From positions 661,477-725,476 of the forward strand of contig NZ_CVQP01000005.1 of the NCBI RefSeq assembly GCF_001040705.1: DNA of 64,000 nt, in the 5' to 3' direction. Below, piece after piece: positions 50,007 to 60,454 of the stretch (positions within the stretch are counted from its first letter, which is position 1; each line of letters begins with the position of its first letter). A program made the position numbers and the translations under genes. This DNA comes from Rhodococcus sp. RD6.2. GTDB lineage: Bacteria; Actinomycetota; Actinomycetes; Mycobacteriales; Mycobacteriaceae. The notes beneath the pieces were generated by a model. That model did not search any database. It saw only the letters and a program-made list of their open reading frames with translations, and was not told where the DNA came from.

Positions 50007-51291
50007 CGAGGACCGGCGGCTGATCGTCCGTGGCCTGGCACGCGTCGAGGGCGAGGGCAGGCTGCGGGTCGCGGTTCGCGGCGACCGGGTCGAACGCGCT
50101 GAGCTGAGCATCTACGAACCACCGCGCTTCTTCGAGTCGTTCTTGCGCGGTCGGGACTTTCGTGAACCCCCCGACATCACCTCGCGGATCTGCGGTATCT
50201 GCCCGGTCGCGTACCAGGTCAGTGCCTGCAACGCGATCGAGGACGCATGCGGCGCTCAGCCCGACGACGCAGTGACCAGGCTGCGCAGGCTGCTCTACTG
50301 CGGCGAGTGGATCGCCAGCCACGTGCTGCACATCTACTTCCTGCACGCCCCCGACTTCGCGGGCGTCGACGACTCGATCGCCCTCGCCCTCGCCGACCGC
50401 CCCCGAGTGGAACGGGGCCTGGATCTGAAGAAGGCGGGCAACGCGATCCTCGAACTGCTGGGTGGCCGCCCGATCCATCCCGTCAACGTGCGTATCGGCG
50501 GCTTCTATCGGACGCCCACCCGCGAGGAACTCCGGCCTCTCGCAGAGCAACTGCGCCGGGCCCTCGACGACGCGCTCGACACCGCCGCCTGGATCGGCGG
50601 ATTCGACTTCCCCGACCACGAACTCCCCTACGTGATGATCGCCCTCACCCGGCCCGATCGGTACGCCATCGAGTCCGGCGCCATCCACACCACCGGCGGC
50701 ACCCGGTTCTCGGCCGGCGAATTCCCGGAGCACGTCACCGAGCACCAGGTTCCCCACTCCACGGCACTGCACGCTCGACTGGACGGACATCGTTACCTCG
50801 CCGGCCCGCTCGCCCGATACACCCTCAACAGTGCTCGGCTGTCGGAGACCGCGCGCCAGGCAGCATCCGCCGCCGGACTGGGTGAGCAGTGCCGAAATCC
50901 GTTCCGCAGCATCGCTGTACGTGCGGTCGAAGTGGTATATGCGGTCGACGAGGCACTGCGGCTGGTCGAATCCTACGAGCAACCGTCGGCCCCGGCCCGC
51001 GTCCTGCACCCGCGGGCAGCGACCGGTCACGGTGTCAGCGAAGCTCCCCGGGGCCTGCTCTACCACCGGTACGACCTCGACGGCGACGGCACGATCCGCA
51101 GCGCGACCATCGTCCCGCCGACATCGCAGAACCAGTCGGCGATCGAACACGAGCTGGCCGGTGTCGTCGAACGGAACCTCCATCTCGACGACGCCGACCT
51201 GACGATGCTGTGCGAGCGGACGATTCGCAACCACGACCCGTGTATCTCCTGCGCCACCCACTTCCTCGACCTCACGATCGACCGACAATGA
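49999..51291 (+). CDS. hyhL: [NiFe] hydrogenase large (alpha) subunit, HyhL-like
   Basis: The 430-aa product holds both NiFe ligands pairs: RICGICP (about residues 63-69) and DPCISCATH (about 415-423). Eight residues after that His would be removed by the maturation protease. Together with the HyhB and HyhG partners this is a group 3b (bidirectional, NADP-coupled) enzyme. In mycobacteria this type (Hyh) is DosR-controlled and evolves H2 during hypoxia to recycle reductant; the gene set here suggests the same. Confidence 0.95.
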   Translation: MGDEDRRLIVRGLARVEGEGRLRVAVRGDRVERAELSIYEPPRFFESFLRGRDFREPPDITSRICGICPVAYQVSACNAIEDACGAQPDDAVTRLRRLLYCGEWIASHVLHIYFLHAPDFAGVDDSIALALADRPRVERGLDLKKAGNAILELLGGRPIHPVNVRIGGFYRTPTREELRPLAEQLRRALDDALDTAAWIGGFDFPDHELPYVMIALTRPDRYAIESGAIHTTGGTRFSAGEFPEHVTEHQVPHSTALHARLDGHRYLAGPLARYTLNSARLSETARQAASAAGLGEQCRNPFRSIAVRAVEVVYAVDEALRLVESYEQPSAPARVLHPRAATGHGVSEAPRGLLYHRYDLDGDGTIRSATIVPPTSQNQSAIEHELAGVVERNLHLDDADLTMLCERTIRNHDPCISCATHFLDLTIDRQ

Positions 51292-51746
51292 CCGCGGTGG
51301 TGATCGCGCTCGGCGACGAGTTCCGGGGCGACGACGGTGTCGGCCCGGCGATGGCGCGGGTCCTGGACGGGTGTGGTCTCCCTGCCCGAATCGTGGTCTC
51401 ACGCGGCGATCCCGTCGAACTGATCGACTGGTGGAACGGTGTACACGTCGCAGTGATCCTGGACGCCGTCACGCATGTGCACCCGTGGCCTGGATCGGTC
51501 CGCGTCATCGATCCCGCCGACCTGCAGACCACCGCCGCAGGCACTCATGGCTTCGATCTCGGCGCGGCTATCGCGCTGGGCAGGGCGCTGGACAGGATGC
51601 CGGACAGGCTGGTGATCGTCGGTATCGAGATCACCGCACCCGGCCGGGGACCCGGACTCTCGGCTGCCGTGGCTGCCGCCGCCCCGGAGGTGTCACGCAC
51701 GGTCGTTGCCGCGATCGCGGGTGAGGCCCCCCACTCGGACCGCTGA
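51288..51746 (+). CDS. Hydrogenase maturation endopeptidase (HycI/HyaD family)
   Basis: The 152-aa product has the protease signature ALGDEFRGDDGVGPAMA (about residues 7-23; nickel-sensing Glu/Asp) and ILDAVTHVHPWPGS with the second acidic ligand. It would trim the HyhL C-terminus after nickel insertion. The ATG overlaps the hyhL stop (ATGA). It is convergent with the P2-type ATPase gene. Confidence 0.92.
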   Translation: MTAVVIALGDEFRGDDGVGPAMARVLDGCGLPARIVVSRGDPVELIDWWNGVHVAVILDAVTHVHPWPGSVRVIDPADLQTTAAGTHGFDLGAAIALGRALDRMPDRLVIVGIEITAPGRGPGLSAAVAAAAPEVSRTVVAAIAGEAPHSDR

Positions 51747-51764
51747 CCCGGTCCCCGATCGCTC

Positions 51765-54524
51765 TCAATACCCTCCCACGGCATCGCGGCGCCGTGACCT
51801 CCACCGCAGCATCTCGTCGCAGCCCCACACCAGGAACGGCAACGGCACCAGCGCCACAACCTGCCACGGCTGCGGGGTGACCGTCCCGAACACCCGCTGC
51901 AGGACCGGCACCGTCACCACGAGCGCGGCGAAACACACCTCGAATGCGATGCCCCACAGCAACAGCGGATTCGTGGCGAAGCCTGTCTCCGCGAGCGAGG
52001 CGCGGCGGGTCCGCGCGGCGGTCGCGGTACCGATCTGGCATGCCACGATGCCGAGAAACGTCATCGTGGTGGCCTGCTGCCAGGTGTGGTGCAACGGGCC
52101 GACTCCGACGTCCGCACCCAGCGACCAGCCTCCGGCGACCAGCGTGACGAGGAACAACACCATCACCAGTACCGCCGACACCCCACCGAGAACTCCCCAG
52201 GCCCGCACCAGCATCGGCCCGTCGATCACCGACTGGCTGCGGGGTCGCGGAGCGCGTTCCATCAGCCCCGGCTCCGCCGGTTCCCTACCCAGCGCGAGAG
52301 CAGGCAGCGTCTCCGTACCCAGATCGATCGCGAGGATCTGCATGATCGTCAGCGGCAGTGGCACGGCACCACCGGTCACCGCGTAAATCAGGAACGGCAC
52401 CACCTCGGGTGTGGCATGCGCGAAGATGTAGACGATGAACTTCTGCACGTTGTCGTAGACCTGCCGCCCCGCCTCGACAGCCTTGACGATCGTCGCGAAA
52501 TTGTCGTCGGTCAGCACCATCGTCGCCGCCTCCCGCGCGACGTCGGTACCCGACAACCCCATGGCGACACCGATGTCGGCACTGCGTAGAGCGGGCGCGT
52601 CGTTGACACCGTCACCGGTCATCGCCACGATGTTCCCCTGCGCCTGCAGCGCGTCGGTGATGCGGAGCTTCGTCTCCGGCGAGCTCCGGGCGAAGACCAG
52701 TTCGCCCGGTTCCGAGAGGAGCGCGTCGAGGTCGCGGTCCGACATCCGTTCCATCTCGTCGCTCCCCACCACGCGCAGGCCGTCGCGACCGATTCCCACC
52801 CCTTCCGCGATGCCCTGCGCCGTCAACGCGTGGTCGCCCGTGACCACGACGAGCCGGATGCCCGCGGTATGGCATCGCCTGACCGCATCGGGTATCTCGG
52901 GCCGTGGCGGGTCGACCAGTGCGGCGACGCCGAGGAAGACGAGGTCCCGCTCGACCTCGTCACGGGTGAGCCCCGCCGCCGCGCCCGCGTCGACACGGCG
53001 GTCCGCGAGAACGAGCAGGCGCCGCCCCTGCCGTGCCCAGGCGGTGACCGTCTCGTTGATCCAGGCCCGGTCCGCCTCCGTCAGTGCCCGATCGGTGTCG
53101 CGGCCGACGGCGATCCGGGTGCAGCGGGCAACCATCTCCTCGGGCGCACCCTTCGTGTGCACACGAACGCCCTCGGGCGTGTCGTCAACCGTGGACATGC
53201 GCCGCAGGTTCGGATCGAAGTGGAACTGCGCGATCCGGCTCGAGCGGTCCTGCCGCGGTTCGACACCCAGCGCCGCGGCAGCACGCAACAACGCCAGTTC
53301 GGTCTGGTCCCCGGCCTCGACGCCCTTCTCCCCTTCCGGATCGGCAGCGGCGGCCAGTTCGGCGTTACTGCAGAACACGGCGGCACACGCCAGCCTGTGC
53401 GCCGCGGTAGCCTCCTCGGCCACCGCGGCCAGATCGACGACCCCATCAGCCGTGCGGATACCGACCACGCGCATGCGATTGAGGGTCAGGGTGCCGGTCT
53501 TGTCGGTGCAGATGACACTTGTCGATCCCAGCGTCTCCACGGCGGAGATCCGCTTGACCAACGCACCCCGCCGCGCGAGCGCCCGAACCCCGACCGCGAG
53601 AGCGAGCGTGATGGTCGGCAACAGTCCTTCCGGCACATTCGCGACCAGTAGTCCGATCGCGAAGGTGACGGCGTCCCCGAAGGACAGCCCCGCCGCGAGG
53701 GTGCCGAGCGGGATGAACGCGACCCCCATGCCGACCGCTACGACGGCGATGAGCCGGGCGACCCGCTTCACCTGCCGCTCGAGCGGGCTCTCTTCCGGCC
53801 GAACGCGTTGGGACAGCGCCGCTATCCGTCCGAGTTCGGTCCGCATCCCGGTGGCGAACACCACCGCGGTCGCGTCACCCGCGGTGCAGGTCGTCCCGCT
53901 GAAGACGACGTCCCTGGCCTGGATCAGCGGAACGTGACTGTCACCGATATCGACGGCGACCGGGACCGGCGCGGATTCCCCGGTCAGGGTCGACGTGTCG
54001 ACTTCCAGTGTCCCGGTCAGCAGCCGTGCATCGGCCGAGACCCGGTCGCCTTCGGTGATCACGACCACGTCACCGGGTACCAGTTCGCGGACGTCGACCT
54101 GACGTTCCACGCCGTCGCGCAGCACCCGCGCATGGTCGGGCAGGTACGCCGAGAGCGCCTCGACCGCCTGCTCGGCATGCCGTTCCTGCACGAACGCGAA
54201 CCCCGCGTTCAGGATGATGACGGCGACGATCGCGACGGCGAGTGGACCCGAGCCGGACAGCGCTGCGAGCGCCGCCGCCAACCACAACAGCAGTGCGAGG
54301 GGATGCACCAATTGGCGGAGCAGTTCCCGCCACCACGGATCCCCGCGTTTGCGCACCAGGTCGTTGGTCCCGGCGACGGTCAGCCGTCGCTCGGCGTCCC
54401 GGCTGGACAGACCCTCCCGGCGTGACCGCAGGTCGCGCAGCAGCCGCTCCAAAGCCTCCTGCGGGTCAACGGCAGTCGTTCCGTCGACCGCCGGGGGTGG
54501 CGGCACCGCTGCCGACCGGCTCAC
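51765..54524 (-). CDS. ctpF: P2-type cation ATPase, CtpF-like
   Basis: The 919-aa product is a full P2-type ATPase: N-terminal cation-ATPase domain, TGES ([11 protein letters not shown]), PEGLLPT in the ion-binding helix ([16 protein letters not shown]), DKTGTLT (about residue 345), [10 protein letters not shown] and a C-terminal membrane domain. Length and motifs fit M. tuberculosis CtpF (Rv1997, 905 aa), a DosR gene implicated in calcium efflux. GTG 54524 overlaps the HAD gene stop (GTGA); no separate ribosome site is seen. It is the last gene of the minus-strand operon from the SPFH gene. Confidence 0.92.
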   Translation of the reverse strand: MSRSAAVPPPPAVDGTTAVDPQEALERLLRDLRSRREGLSSRDAERRLTVAGTNDLVRKRGDPWWRELLRQLVHPLALLLWLAAALAALSGSGPLAVAIVAVIILNAGFAFVQERHAEQAVEALSAYLPDHARVLRDGVERQVDVRELVPGDVVVITEGDRVSADARLLTGTLEVDTSTLTGESAPVPVAVDIGDSHVPLIQARDVVFSGTTCTAGDATAVVFATGMRTELGRIAALSQRVRPEESPLERQVKRVARLIAVVAVGMGVAFIPLGTLAAGLSFGDAVTFAIGLLVANVPEGLLPTITLALAVGVRALARRGALVKRISAVETLGSTSVICTDKTGTLTLNRMRVVGIRTADGVVDLAAVAEEATAAHRLACAAVFCSNAELAAAADPEGEKGVEAGDQTELALLRAAAALGVEPRQDRSSRIAQFHFDPNLRRMSTVDDTPEGVRVHTKGAPEEMVARCTRIAVGRDTDRALTEADRAWINETVTAWARQGRRLLVLADRRVDAGAAAGLTRDEVERDLVFLGVAALVDPPRPEIPDAVRRCHTAGIRLVVVTGDHALTAQGIAEGVGIGRDGLRVVGSDEMERMSDRDLDALLSEPGELVFARSSPETKLRITDALQAQGNIVAMTGDGVNDAPALRSADIGVAMGLSGTDVAREAATMVLTDDNFATIVKAVEAGRQVYDNVQKFIVYIFAHATPEVVPFLIYAVTGGAVPLPLTIMQILAIDLGTETLPALALGREPAEPGLMERAPRPRSQSVIDGPMLVRAWGVLGGVSAVLVMVLFLVTLVAGGWSLGADVGVGPLHHTWQQATTMTFLGIVACQIGTATAARTRRASLAETGFATNPLLLWGIAFEVCFAALVVTVPVLQRVFGTVTPQPWQVVALVPLPFLVWGCDEMLRWRSRRRDAVGGY

Positions 54525-55207
54525 GGGGTCGCCGCGCGATCGTGCCCGGGCGCCTCACGGATCGCCCACTCCATCGCGTCCACACCGGTCACGACGACGT
54601 CCGCACCTCGACGCTTCAGAGATGCCGAACGAGCCTCCGAGCCGATCCCGACAACAAGGCCGAACCCACCGCGGTGAGCGGCGGCGGCGCCCGACTCCGC
54701 GTCTTCGGTGACGACGATCTCGGCCGGGTCGGTCCGCAGACGCCCGGCCGCCTCGAGGAACAACGCCGGGTCGGGCTTGCCGGCCAGGCCGAACCGCTGG
54801 GCGTCGACCCCGTCGACCCTCACGTCGAAGTCGTCGATCAGTCCCGCACGGGACAGCACTGCTGCGGCGTTCCTGCTCGCGCTCACGGCGGCGACGAGCA
54901 CACCGGCGCCACGCAGTCGACGCAACGGGTCGACGGTCGGTGCGATGACCTGACTGCCCTCCCCGTCGAGCAGTTCGTGGAACAGCCGGTCTTTCCGCTC
55001 CGCCAGCCGCGCCACAGTCTCGCCCGGAGCACCGGGCGCGGCATCCTCCTCGACGATGATGTCCCGTGACGCCAGGAAGGAGCGGATCCCGCCCGCACGG
55101 TTCCGCCCGTTGACCCAGGACAGATAGTCCTCGTCGGTGAACGGCGGCTGCGCTGGGTCGAGGCGAATGAGGAATCCGTCACGACAGACCGCGCCGGTGG
55201 CATCCAT
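54521..55207 (-). CDS. HAD-like protein lacking the N-terminal catalytic motif
   Basis: The 228-aa product resembles beta-phosphoglucomutase-type HAD proteins from the cap onward: [29 protein letters not shown] (motif II), [12 protein letters not shown] (motif III Lys) and [18 protein letters not shown] (motif IV). The opening strand with FDxDG is missing: the N-terminus reads [12 protein letters not shown]. It therefore lacks the nucleophile and is probably inactive or a partner protein. ATG 55207 has GAGGAG close upstream; a longer start at 55249 does not restore the motif. It sits between the third WS/DGAT and the CtpF-like gene. Confidence 0.82.
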   Translation of the reverse strand: MDATGAVCRDGFLIRLDPAQPPFTDEDYLSWVNGRNRAGGIRSFLASRDIIVEEDAAPGAPGETVARLAERKDRLFHELLDGEGSQVIAPTVDPLRRLRGAGVLVAAVSASRNAAAVLSRAGLIDDFDVRVDGVDAQRFGLAGKPDPALFLEAAGRLRTDPAEIVVTEDAESGAAAAHRGGFGLVVGIGSEARSASLKRRGADVVVTGVDAMEWAIREAPGHDRAATP

Positions 55208-55252
55208 GAGTCTCCTCGCCGAAACGCGCGTGCGTTGTTCGTTCCCCATCGT

Positions 55253-56656
55253 TCACGTACTCCGCTGTGTCCCCGATGCGACGCCGTTCCCACGCCGCGC
55301 GGCCCGATACAGTTCACCGAGGTCGGATTCGATGCCCCTGCACAGTTCGTCCAGATCGGGGACGCCGTCGTAGTCCCCGGTGACACCGAAGGCCAGCTGC
55401 TGGTCGTAGCTCATGACTGCGACGCCGAGCCGAAGCCGGACCGCGATCGGGACGTAGGGCAGCAGTTCGACGACCCTCCGGCCGAGCAGGGTCAGCGGAA
55501 CTCGTGGCCCCGGAACGTCGGTGGTCACCAGTGCCACGCTGTGCTGCGGCACCCGAAGCATCAGCCGCACGGCCCACGCGAGCGGAGCGAACGGCACCCA
55601 CTGCGCCAGATCCGACACCATCTGCCCGGCCCCCGACTCCCCGTCGGACTTGGCTGCCTGCATCCGCGAATGCACGACGCGGAGCCGCTCGACCGGACCC
55701 TCGACCTCGACCGGCAGGTACGGGAGCATCAGCGAGATCTCGTTGTCCAGAGCGGCCCCCGCAGTGCCACCGGCACGGTAGGACACCGGCACCAGCGATC
55801 GAATCGTGTGTGGCCCGGGTACCTCCCCACGCCGGATCAGTTGCCGCCGGACAGCTCCGCTGACGGCGGCAAGCGCAACGTCGTTGAGAGTCACCCCGAA
55901 GACGTCACAGATCATCAAGGCATCCGGCAACGATGCCCGGGCGAAGCCGTACCGTCGATTCCGGGTCAGTGGGCCGTTGAACGACGACGACACCGACGGG
56001 ACCAGCACCCGCCCGGCGAGGACTATGGAACCGGCGGCCAGGCCGACGAGGCGCGCGACGGTCCGGCGCGGCGAGCCCAGTGCGCCGACGAACCCCGAAG
56101 CCAGCCCAACGGGACCCGATGCTTTTGTCCTCGTGGCACTTTCACCGCGCACTACAGGGTCGGTCGATGTGTCGGAGTCGGGACGCACCACCGGATCGCA
56201 CAGCGCCTCGAACAGTCGCGTGCCTGAGATTCCGTCGGCCATGCTGTGGTGAAGCTTCATCAGCAGTGCCCACCGGCCGTCCGCCAACCCTTCCACGACC
56301 CAGCACTCCCACAGCGGCCGGTCCCGATCCAGCCGCACCGCCATGATGTCGGCGATCTGCCTGCACAGTTCCGCGTCGTCACCGGGATGCGGCAGCGCGA
56401 CCCTCCGCACCTGACGGTCGATGTCGAACCCTTCTGCCGCAACCCATTTCGGTAGCCCCAGATCCAACGGCACCCGATGGACAACCTGTTGCGCCCGCGG
56501 AACCTCCCCGAGACGGCCACCCACTGCGGCGGCGAACTCCGAACGCGTCGGTGCCGGACCTTCGAGTATCGCGACGGCCGCGATTGCCAGGTTCGCGGTG
56601 TCGTCGGCCTCCTCGACCTCGAGGAAGCATGCGTCCAGCGGCCGTAACGACGCCAC
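55253..56656 (-). CDS. WS/DGAT-family acyltransferase (third of three)
   Basis: The 467-aa product has the motif HHSMADG (about residues 136-142), the N-terminal LRPLDACFLEVEEAD pattern and the VTTDVPGPRVPLTLLG segment of the family. It would make storage triacylglycerol or wax ester. GTG 56656 has GAGG about 5 nt upstream and lies 14 nt below the Usp gene. Confidence 0.92.
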   Translation of the reverse strand: MASLRPLDACFLEVEEADDTANLAIAAVAILEGPAPTRSEFAAAVGGRLGEVPRAQQVVHRVPLDLGLPKWVAAEGFDIDRQVRRVALPHPGDDAELCRQIADIMAVRLDRDRPLWECWVVEGLADGRWALLMKLHHSMADGISGTRLFEALCDPVVRPDSDTSTDPVVRGESATRTKASGPVGLASGFVGALGSPRRTVARLVGLAAGSIVLAGRVLVPSVSSSFNGPLTRNRRYGFARASLPDALMICDVFGVTLNDVALAAVSGAVRRQLIRRGEVPGPHTIRSLVPVSYRAGGTAGAALDNEISLMLPYLPVEVEGPVERLRVVHSRMQAAKSDGESGAGQMVSDLAQWVPFAPLAWAVRLMLRVPQHSVALVTTDVPGPRVPLTLLGRRVVELLPYVPIAVRLRLGVAVMSYDQQLAFGVTGDYDGVPDLDELCRGIESDLGELYRAARRGNGVASGTQRST

Positions 56657-56670
56657 GGTGCCTCACCTCA

Positions 56671-57588
56671 TCACTGTCCGCGTCCGGCGTCGGCTGGTCT
56701 GCCGGACCGGACGATCATGATCGGACACTGTGCGCTGTGCAGCAGCGTCGCACTGATCGAGCCCAGCACCATGCCCTCGAACCCACCTCGACCACGGGTA
56801 CCGACCACCAGGAGTTCCGCGCCGACCGCTCGATCCCGAAGTGTCCCTGCCGCGTTCCCCCGGACGACGGCCCTCGTCACGGGAACCTCGGGGTACCGCT
56901 CGGACCACCCGGCGAGGGCCTCCGCGAGAACCGCCCGCTCAGCTGCGTCGACCTCGTCCCACTCCATGTCCAGTTCGCCGCAGTATGCCGACGACACGGC
57001 GAACTGCGACCACGTGTGGACCGCGACAACTCCGGTCCCGCGCAACGCCGCCTCCGTGAACGCCGCCTCCAGCGCAGGCACGCCGTTCTCGGTGCCGTCC
57101 ACCCCGACGACAACGTTCCCGACACCAGAGGTCTGACCCGTCTGCCCATGAATGACGACGACGGGGCTGTGGGCATGGGCGGCGAGTGCAACGGCCACCG
57201 AGCCCGCCAGCACGGCACTCACGTGTCCCAGTCCGCGGCTGCCGACCACGACCATCCGGGCGGACTTGGACTCTTCGATCAGGGCCGGCCGCTCCGCTCC
57301 CTCGAGAACGTCGGTGGTGATCTCGGTGACGGTCGCCGACGTGTCGGTGGTGTGGGCAATGGCCGCTGCCACGGCGAGATGGTCGTGGACCGCGCGGTCC
57401 CGGTCCGCGAAGTAGCGCGGCGGCAATCGGAGGTCGCCGTGTGGTGAGACTGCGCCGAGCGCGGAGACCAACCGCAGAGGGCAATGGTGCAGTTTGGCCT
57501 CACGTGCCGCCCAACTGACCGCCGCATAGGAGGGGACGGACCCATCGATGCCCACCACGACCGGGGTGTCCGATTCGGCGGCCCTCAC
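56671..57588 (-). CDS. Universal stress protein, tandem Usp domains
   Basis: The 305-aa product has two UspA domains with ATP loops VGSRGLGHVSAVLAGSVA and VGTRGRGGFEGMVLGSIS. It is more distant from the copies at 1116 and 30820 than those are from each other. GTG 57588 has GAGGG upstream. It lies 9 nt after the SHOCT gene and precedes the third WS/DGAT. Confidence 0.93.
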   Translation of the reverse strand: MRAAESDTPVVVGIDGSVPSYAAVSWAAREAKLHHCPLRLVSALGAVSPHGDLRLPPRYFADRDRAVHDHLAVAAAIAHTTDTSATVTEITTDVLEGAERPALIEESKSARMVVVGSRGLGHVSAVLAGSVAVALAAHAHSPVVVIHGQTGQTSGVGNVVVGVDGTENGVPALEAAFTEAALRGTGVVAVHTWSQFAVSSAYCGELDMEWDEVDAAERAVLAEALAGWSERYPEVPVTRAVVRGNAAGTLRDRAVGAELLVVGTRGRGGFEGMVLGSISATLLHSAQCPIMIVRSGRPADAGRGQ

Positions 57589-57597
57589 GCCGCACCC

Positions 57598-57858
57598 TCA
57601 TTCGACACGGTGGTCATGGCCTTGCAGGAGATGGAGCTTGCGCTGGTACTCGTCGTCGTCGATCTCGCCGCGGGCGAGCCGGTGCGCCAGCACCTGCTCC
57701 GGTGTGTCGACGTGAGGGCTGGGCAGCTCGGGTGTGTGGGCCAGCCCCCGAACCAGGGCGATCACCACGACGGCGATCGCAACCCAGAACACGACCACCG
57801 CGACCATCATGAGCATGTACCCCCATCCGCTCATGGCGTTTCCGTACCAGAACATCAT
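57598..57858 (-). CDS. Small membrane protein with SHOCT domain
   Basis: The 86-aa product has one membrane helix (MLMMVAVVVFWVAIAVVVIA, about residues 15-34) and a C-terminal SHOCT motif (PEQVLAHRLARGEIDDDEYQ, about 53-72). SHOCT segments are usually oligomerisation modules. Its role here is unknown; the operon position between the Rv1738-like and Usp genes suggests a membrane-linked stress role. Confidence 0.88.
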   Translation of the reverse strand: MMFWYGNAMSGWGYMLMMVAVVVFWVAIAVVVIALVRGLAHTPELPSPHVDTPEQVLAHRLARGEIDDDEYQRKLHLLQGHDHRVE

Positions 57859-57874
57859 CGACGCGCCTCCGCCC

Positions 57875-58138
57875 TCACCGGGTGAGCAGAACAGTCTCGT
57901 GGGTGGCGTTCTCGATGTCGGCGGAAGTCATCACGATCAGGCGATACGCCAAATCTCTCAGTGCCCGCGCTGTCGCGAGCTCGTCGCCGATCACGGGCAC
58001 CTGCGGATCGGCCGGATCCCGCCTGGCGAGCCCGATGCCGACGAGCGTTTCGCCACCGATCGTCAAGGATGCCTTCGCCCGCGTCCGGCGGTCGTGTTCA
58101 TCGATGGCCACCTCGATCGTCCAGCTCTTGTCCGTCAT
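57875..58138 (-). CDS. DUF1876 protein, Rv1738/Rv2632c-like
   Basis: The 87-aa product shows the whole family pattern: WTIEVAIDEHDRRTRAKASL, LVGIGLARRDPADPQVP, IGDELATARALRDLA. Rv1738 is one of the most strongly DosR-induced genes and resembles ribosome hibernation factors in fold, so a translation-dormancy role is possible. ATG 58138 overlaps the SPFH stop (ATGA). Confidence 0.92.
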   Translation of the reverse strand: MTDKSWTIEVAIDEHDRRTRAKASLTIGGETLVGIGLARRDPADPQVPVIGDELATARALRDLAYRLIVMTSADIENATHETVLLTR

Positions 58139-59052
58139 GACATGCTCCTCTCCTCGTGATGGCCTGTCTTCAGCGCGTTGCCCGGTGGAGTGAGTGCAGC
58201 GGGCACGGTCTCGCCCGACGATCGCGGCGTCGAACCACCGTCAACGGTCGTGCCGTTGGATTTCGCATCCGCCGGCTGCCCACCGGAGGCCGATTCGCGA
58301 GAGAGAAACGCCGTGATTTCGCTGATGGCGCTCATCAGCGGCGCCGGGAACACCACCGTCGTGTTCTTCTCGACTCCCAGTTCGAGCAGCGTCTGCAGGT
58401 TGCGCAGCTGCAGGGCGATGGGGTGGGCCATCATCGTGTCCGCAGCCTCACCTAGTGCCGCGGCGGCGTTGGCTTCCCCCTCCGCAGCAATGATCTTCGC
58501 CCGCTTCTCCCGTTCGGCCTCGGCCTCCCGGGCCATCGCCCGCTTCATGGTCTCGGGCAGCTGGATATCCTTCAACTCGACGAGGGTGACCGCGACGCCC
58601 CACTCGAGTGTCGTGGTGTCGAGGATCTCTCGGATGCTCGTGTTGACAACCGCGGTCTGAGCGAGGACCTCGTCGAGTGAGTGCTGCCCTACGACGTTGC
58701 GCAGCGTGGTCTGCGCGATCTGATCGATGGCGGCGTCGACGTCCTCGATTGCGACAACCGACCGTTCCGCGTCGACGACCCGGAAGTACGCCACTGCGGC
58801 CACGTCCACGCTGACGTTGTCGCGAGTGATGATGCCCTGGGACTGAATCGGCATCGTGACGATCCGCATCGACACCTTCGTGAGCGTGTCGACGATAGGA
58901 ATGATCAACCGCAGGCCAGGCTCGTGGACGGCAATGATTCTGCCGAGCCGAAAGTGCACGCCCTTCTCATACTGCTTCACCACCCGGATCGACGCTGCCA
59001 GGAGCAGCGCAACGGCGACAGCGACAACGATGGCGGCGATGACAGCATTCAC
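58135..59052 (-). CDS. SPFH/band-7 (stomatin-like) membrane protein
   Basis: The 305-aa product has an N-terminal membrane helix (AVIAAIVVAVAVALLLAASI, residues 3-22) and a SPFH domain (VKQYEKGVHFRLGRI through DNVSVDVAAVAYFRV, about 26-190), then a charged coiled coil (MAREAEAEREKRAKII) and an Ala-rich tail. Slipins of this kind form membrane scaffolds. It heads the operon SPFH-DUF1876-SHOCT-Usp-WS/DGAT-HAD-CtpF. A DosR-like box (59118-59131) lies 65 nt upstream. Confidence 0.92.
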   Translation of the reverse strand: MNAVIAAIVVAVAVALLLAASIRVVKQYEKGVHFRLGRIIAVHEPGLRLIIPIVDTLTKVSMRIVTMPIQSQGIITRDNVSVDVAAVAYFRVVDAERSVVAIEDVDAAIDQIAQTTLRNVVGQHSLDEVLAQTAVVNTSIREILDTTTLEWGVAVTLVELKDIQLPETMKRAMAREAEAEREKRAKIIAAEGEANAAAALGEAADTMMAHPIALQLRNLQTLLELGVEKNTTVVFPAPLMSAISEITAFLSRESASGGQPADAKSNGTTVDGGSTPRSSGETVPAALTPPGNALKTGHHEERSMS

Positions 59053-59117
59053 CGGACCCCGACCTCTCGCGAGACAATTCCGACTTCCAGTGAACCGGTC
59101 AACGCCGGCAGGCGGCA

Positions 59118-59131
59118 GGGCCCAATGTCAC
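59118..59131 (+). promoter_or_regulatory. Putative DosR-like box for the SPFH operon
   Basis: GGGCCCAATGTCAC (minus strand GTGACATTGGGCCC) keeps spacing and the GTGAC arm, 65 nt upstream of the operon's first start codon. Confidence 0.55.
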
Positions 59132-59133
59132 AA

Positions 59134-59161
59134 CCCGGGACGACTTCGGCACTCGTCCGGG
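59134..59161. terminator. Imperfect hairpin between nitroreductase and SPFH operon
   Basis: CCCGGGACGA (59134-59143) pairs with TCGTCCGGG (59153-59161) with one bulged base and a 9-nt loop. It lies 160 nt past the nitroreductase stop. No T-run follows on either strand, so it is at best a weak terminator; it could also be an operator. Confidence 0.25.
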
Positions 59162-59321
59162 ATTGCTGACAGACAGGGACGTCGTTGCGTGGTGGCCGAC
59201 TACCAGTGCCCTTCACCCAAGTCGGCCTCTCACGGCACATCAGAAGGCCACCGGTGCAGAAGTCACCTCAGGAATCCCCTGCCTTCGACGTCGAGCGCTT
59301 CCGCTACGGCCGCCGCGGCTC

Positions 59322-60314
59322 CTACCCCTGGCGTCGGCCCACGCGTACTTCCAGGACGCTGTCAATCGCACGGCGCGGAGTCCGCGGCGGCGGGGGCGAG
59401 CATGCGGTGCCGATCCGCACCAGTACTTGCGGATACCGGCGGCCGACGAGCTCGGCCAGCATCGCCCGCGGCGACGGTAGCTCCACTACGTGTGACACGG
59501 TGCAGGTCGACAGGCCCTGCATGGTGCATTCGAGCAGCACGGCCGACAGTGCGTACCCGCAGTCGAGCAAAGTAGGGGCCGCATCATCATCGGTCGACAA
59601 CACCGCGATCCGGGCCGCGTCGTCTACGTCGGGATCTGGGGACTCCGCTGTCCCGGCGGGGAACTCCCTGTCGAGCGGAACACGACCACGGTCGTCGGCA
59701 GAGGGACGAGCCGACGCGGGGACTCCGGCGCCATCCTGATCCAATCCGGTGCTCCACCAGTTCAGCTCGCTACCGTACTGCGGGTCGTAGCGTCGCAATC
59801 GCATCGTCAGCTCCGAGATCCGCTGCAACTCGCCGACGCCAGTGTCATCCAGAAAGGTGACGCTTGTGTGGGATCTGTGCCCGAGGAACTCCAATACCGT
59901 CGGCGTCGTCACCCATTCGGGCGGTGGGTTCATCGGCATCCGGTCGCTGTATCGCCGGTCGATCGCCGCGCCCATCAGTTGTTCGGGTTCTCTGAGCGCA
60001 TGTGGCGACACCGGCTGCACCGAGGCGACGTGTGTTCGCGCTGTCGGCTCGGGGAAGCGTGAAGTCCGGATGTCCCACCCTGCTGCGGCCCACGCGACTT
60101 CGGAGTGATGCAACACCACCCCGCAACCGAGGATTCCCTCCCGGTTGAACGTATCGGTGGCAGGCAGCAACCTCGTGGAATCCACCCTCAGTTCGGCCGC
60201 GGATCCGTCCCAATACCAGTGCCAGGGCTGACTGTTGTGCAGCGACGGCGCACGCGTCGCACGGTTGAAGACTGCACGCACAGTTGCCGGGTCAGGGACT
60301 TGTTCGATCGTCAT
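59322..60314 (-). CDS. acg: Acg-family (Rv2032-like) putative nitroreductase, second copy
   Basis: The 330-aa product, the same size as Rv2032/Acg (331), has the signature APSLHNSQPWHWYWDG (about residues 22-37), the middle DRRYSDRMPM segment and a C-terminal RYPQVLVRIG. Flavin-fold but possibly non-enzymatic, as for other Acg proteins. I chose ATG 60314, which has GAGG 8 nt upstream; the longer frame to 60380 has no ribosome site. Related to the gene at 11625. Confidence 0.9.
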   Translation of the reverse strand: MTIEQVPDPATVRAVFNRATRAPSLHNSQPWHWYWDGSAAELRVDSTRLLPATDTFNREGILGCGVVLHHSEVAWAAAGWDIRTSRFPEPTARTHVASVQPVSPHALREPEQLMGAAIDRRYSDRMPMNPPPEWVTTPTVLEFLGHRSHTSVTFLDDTGVGELQRISELTMRLRRYDPQYGSELNWWSTGLDQDGAGVPASARPSADDRGRVPLDREFPAGTAESPDPDVDDAARIAVLSTDDDAAPTLLDCGYALSAVLLECTMQGLSTCTVSHVVELPSPRAMLAELVGRRYPQVLVRIGTACSPPPPRTPRRAIDSVLEVRVGRRQG

Positions 60315-60454
60315 CGATGGCCTCGTCCATGTCGGTAGACGCAATGCCAGTGGGCTGCTGGCGCCGATGCCGCCTGCCACAGCAGGGCGACCGAGATCGC
60401 GCTACCTGGTCCTGAATACGACCAGATCTTCGTGCGTGTACTGCCCGAGCGAGG

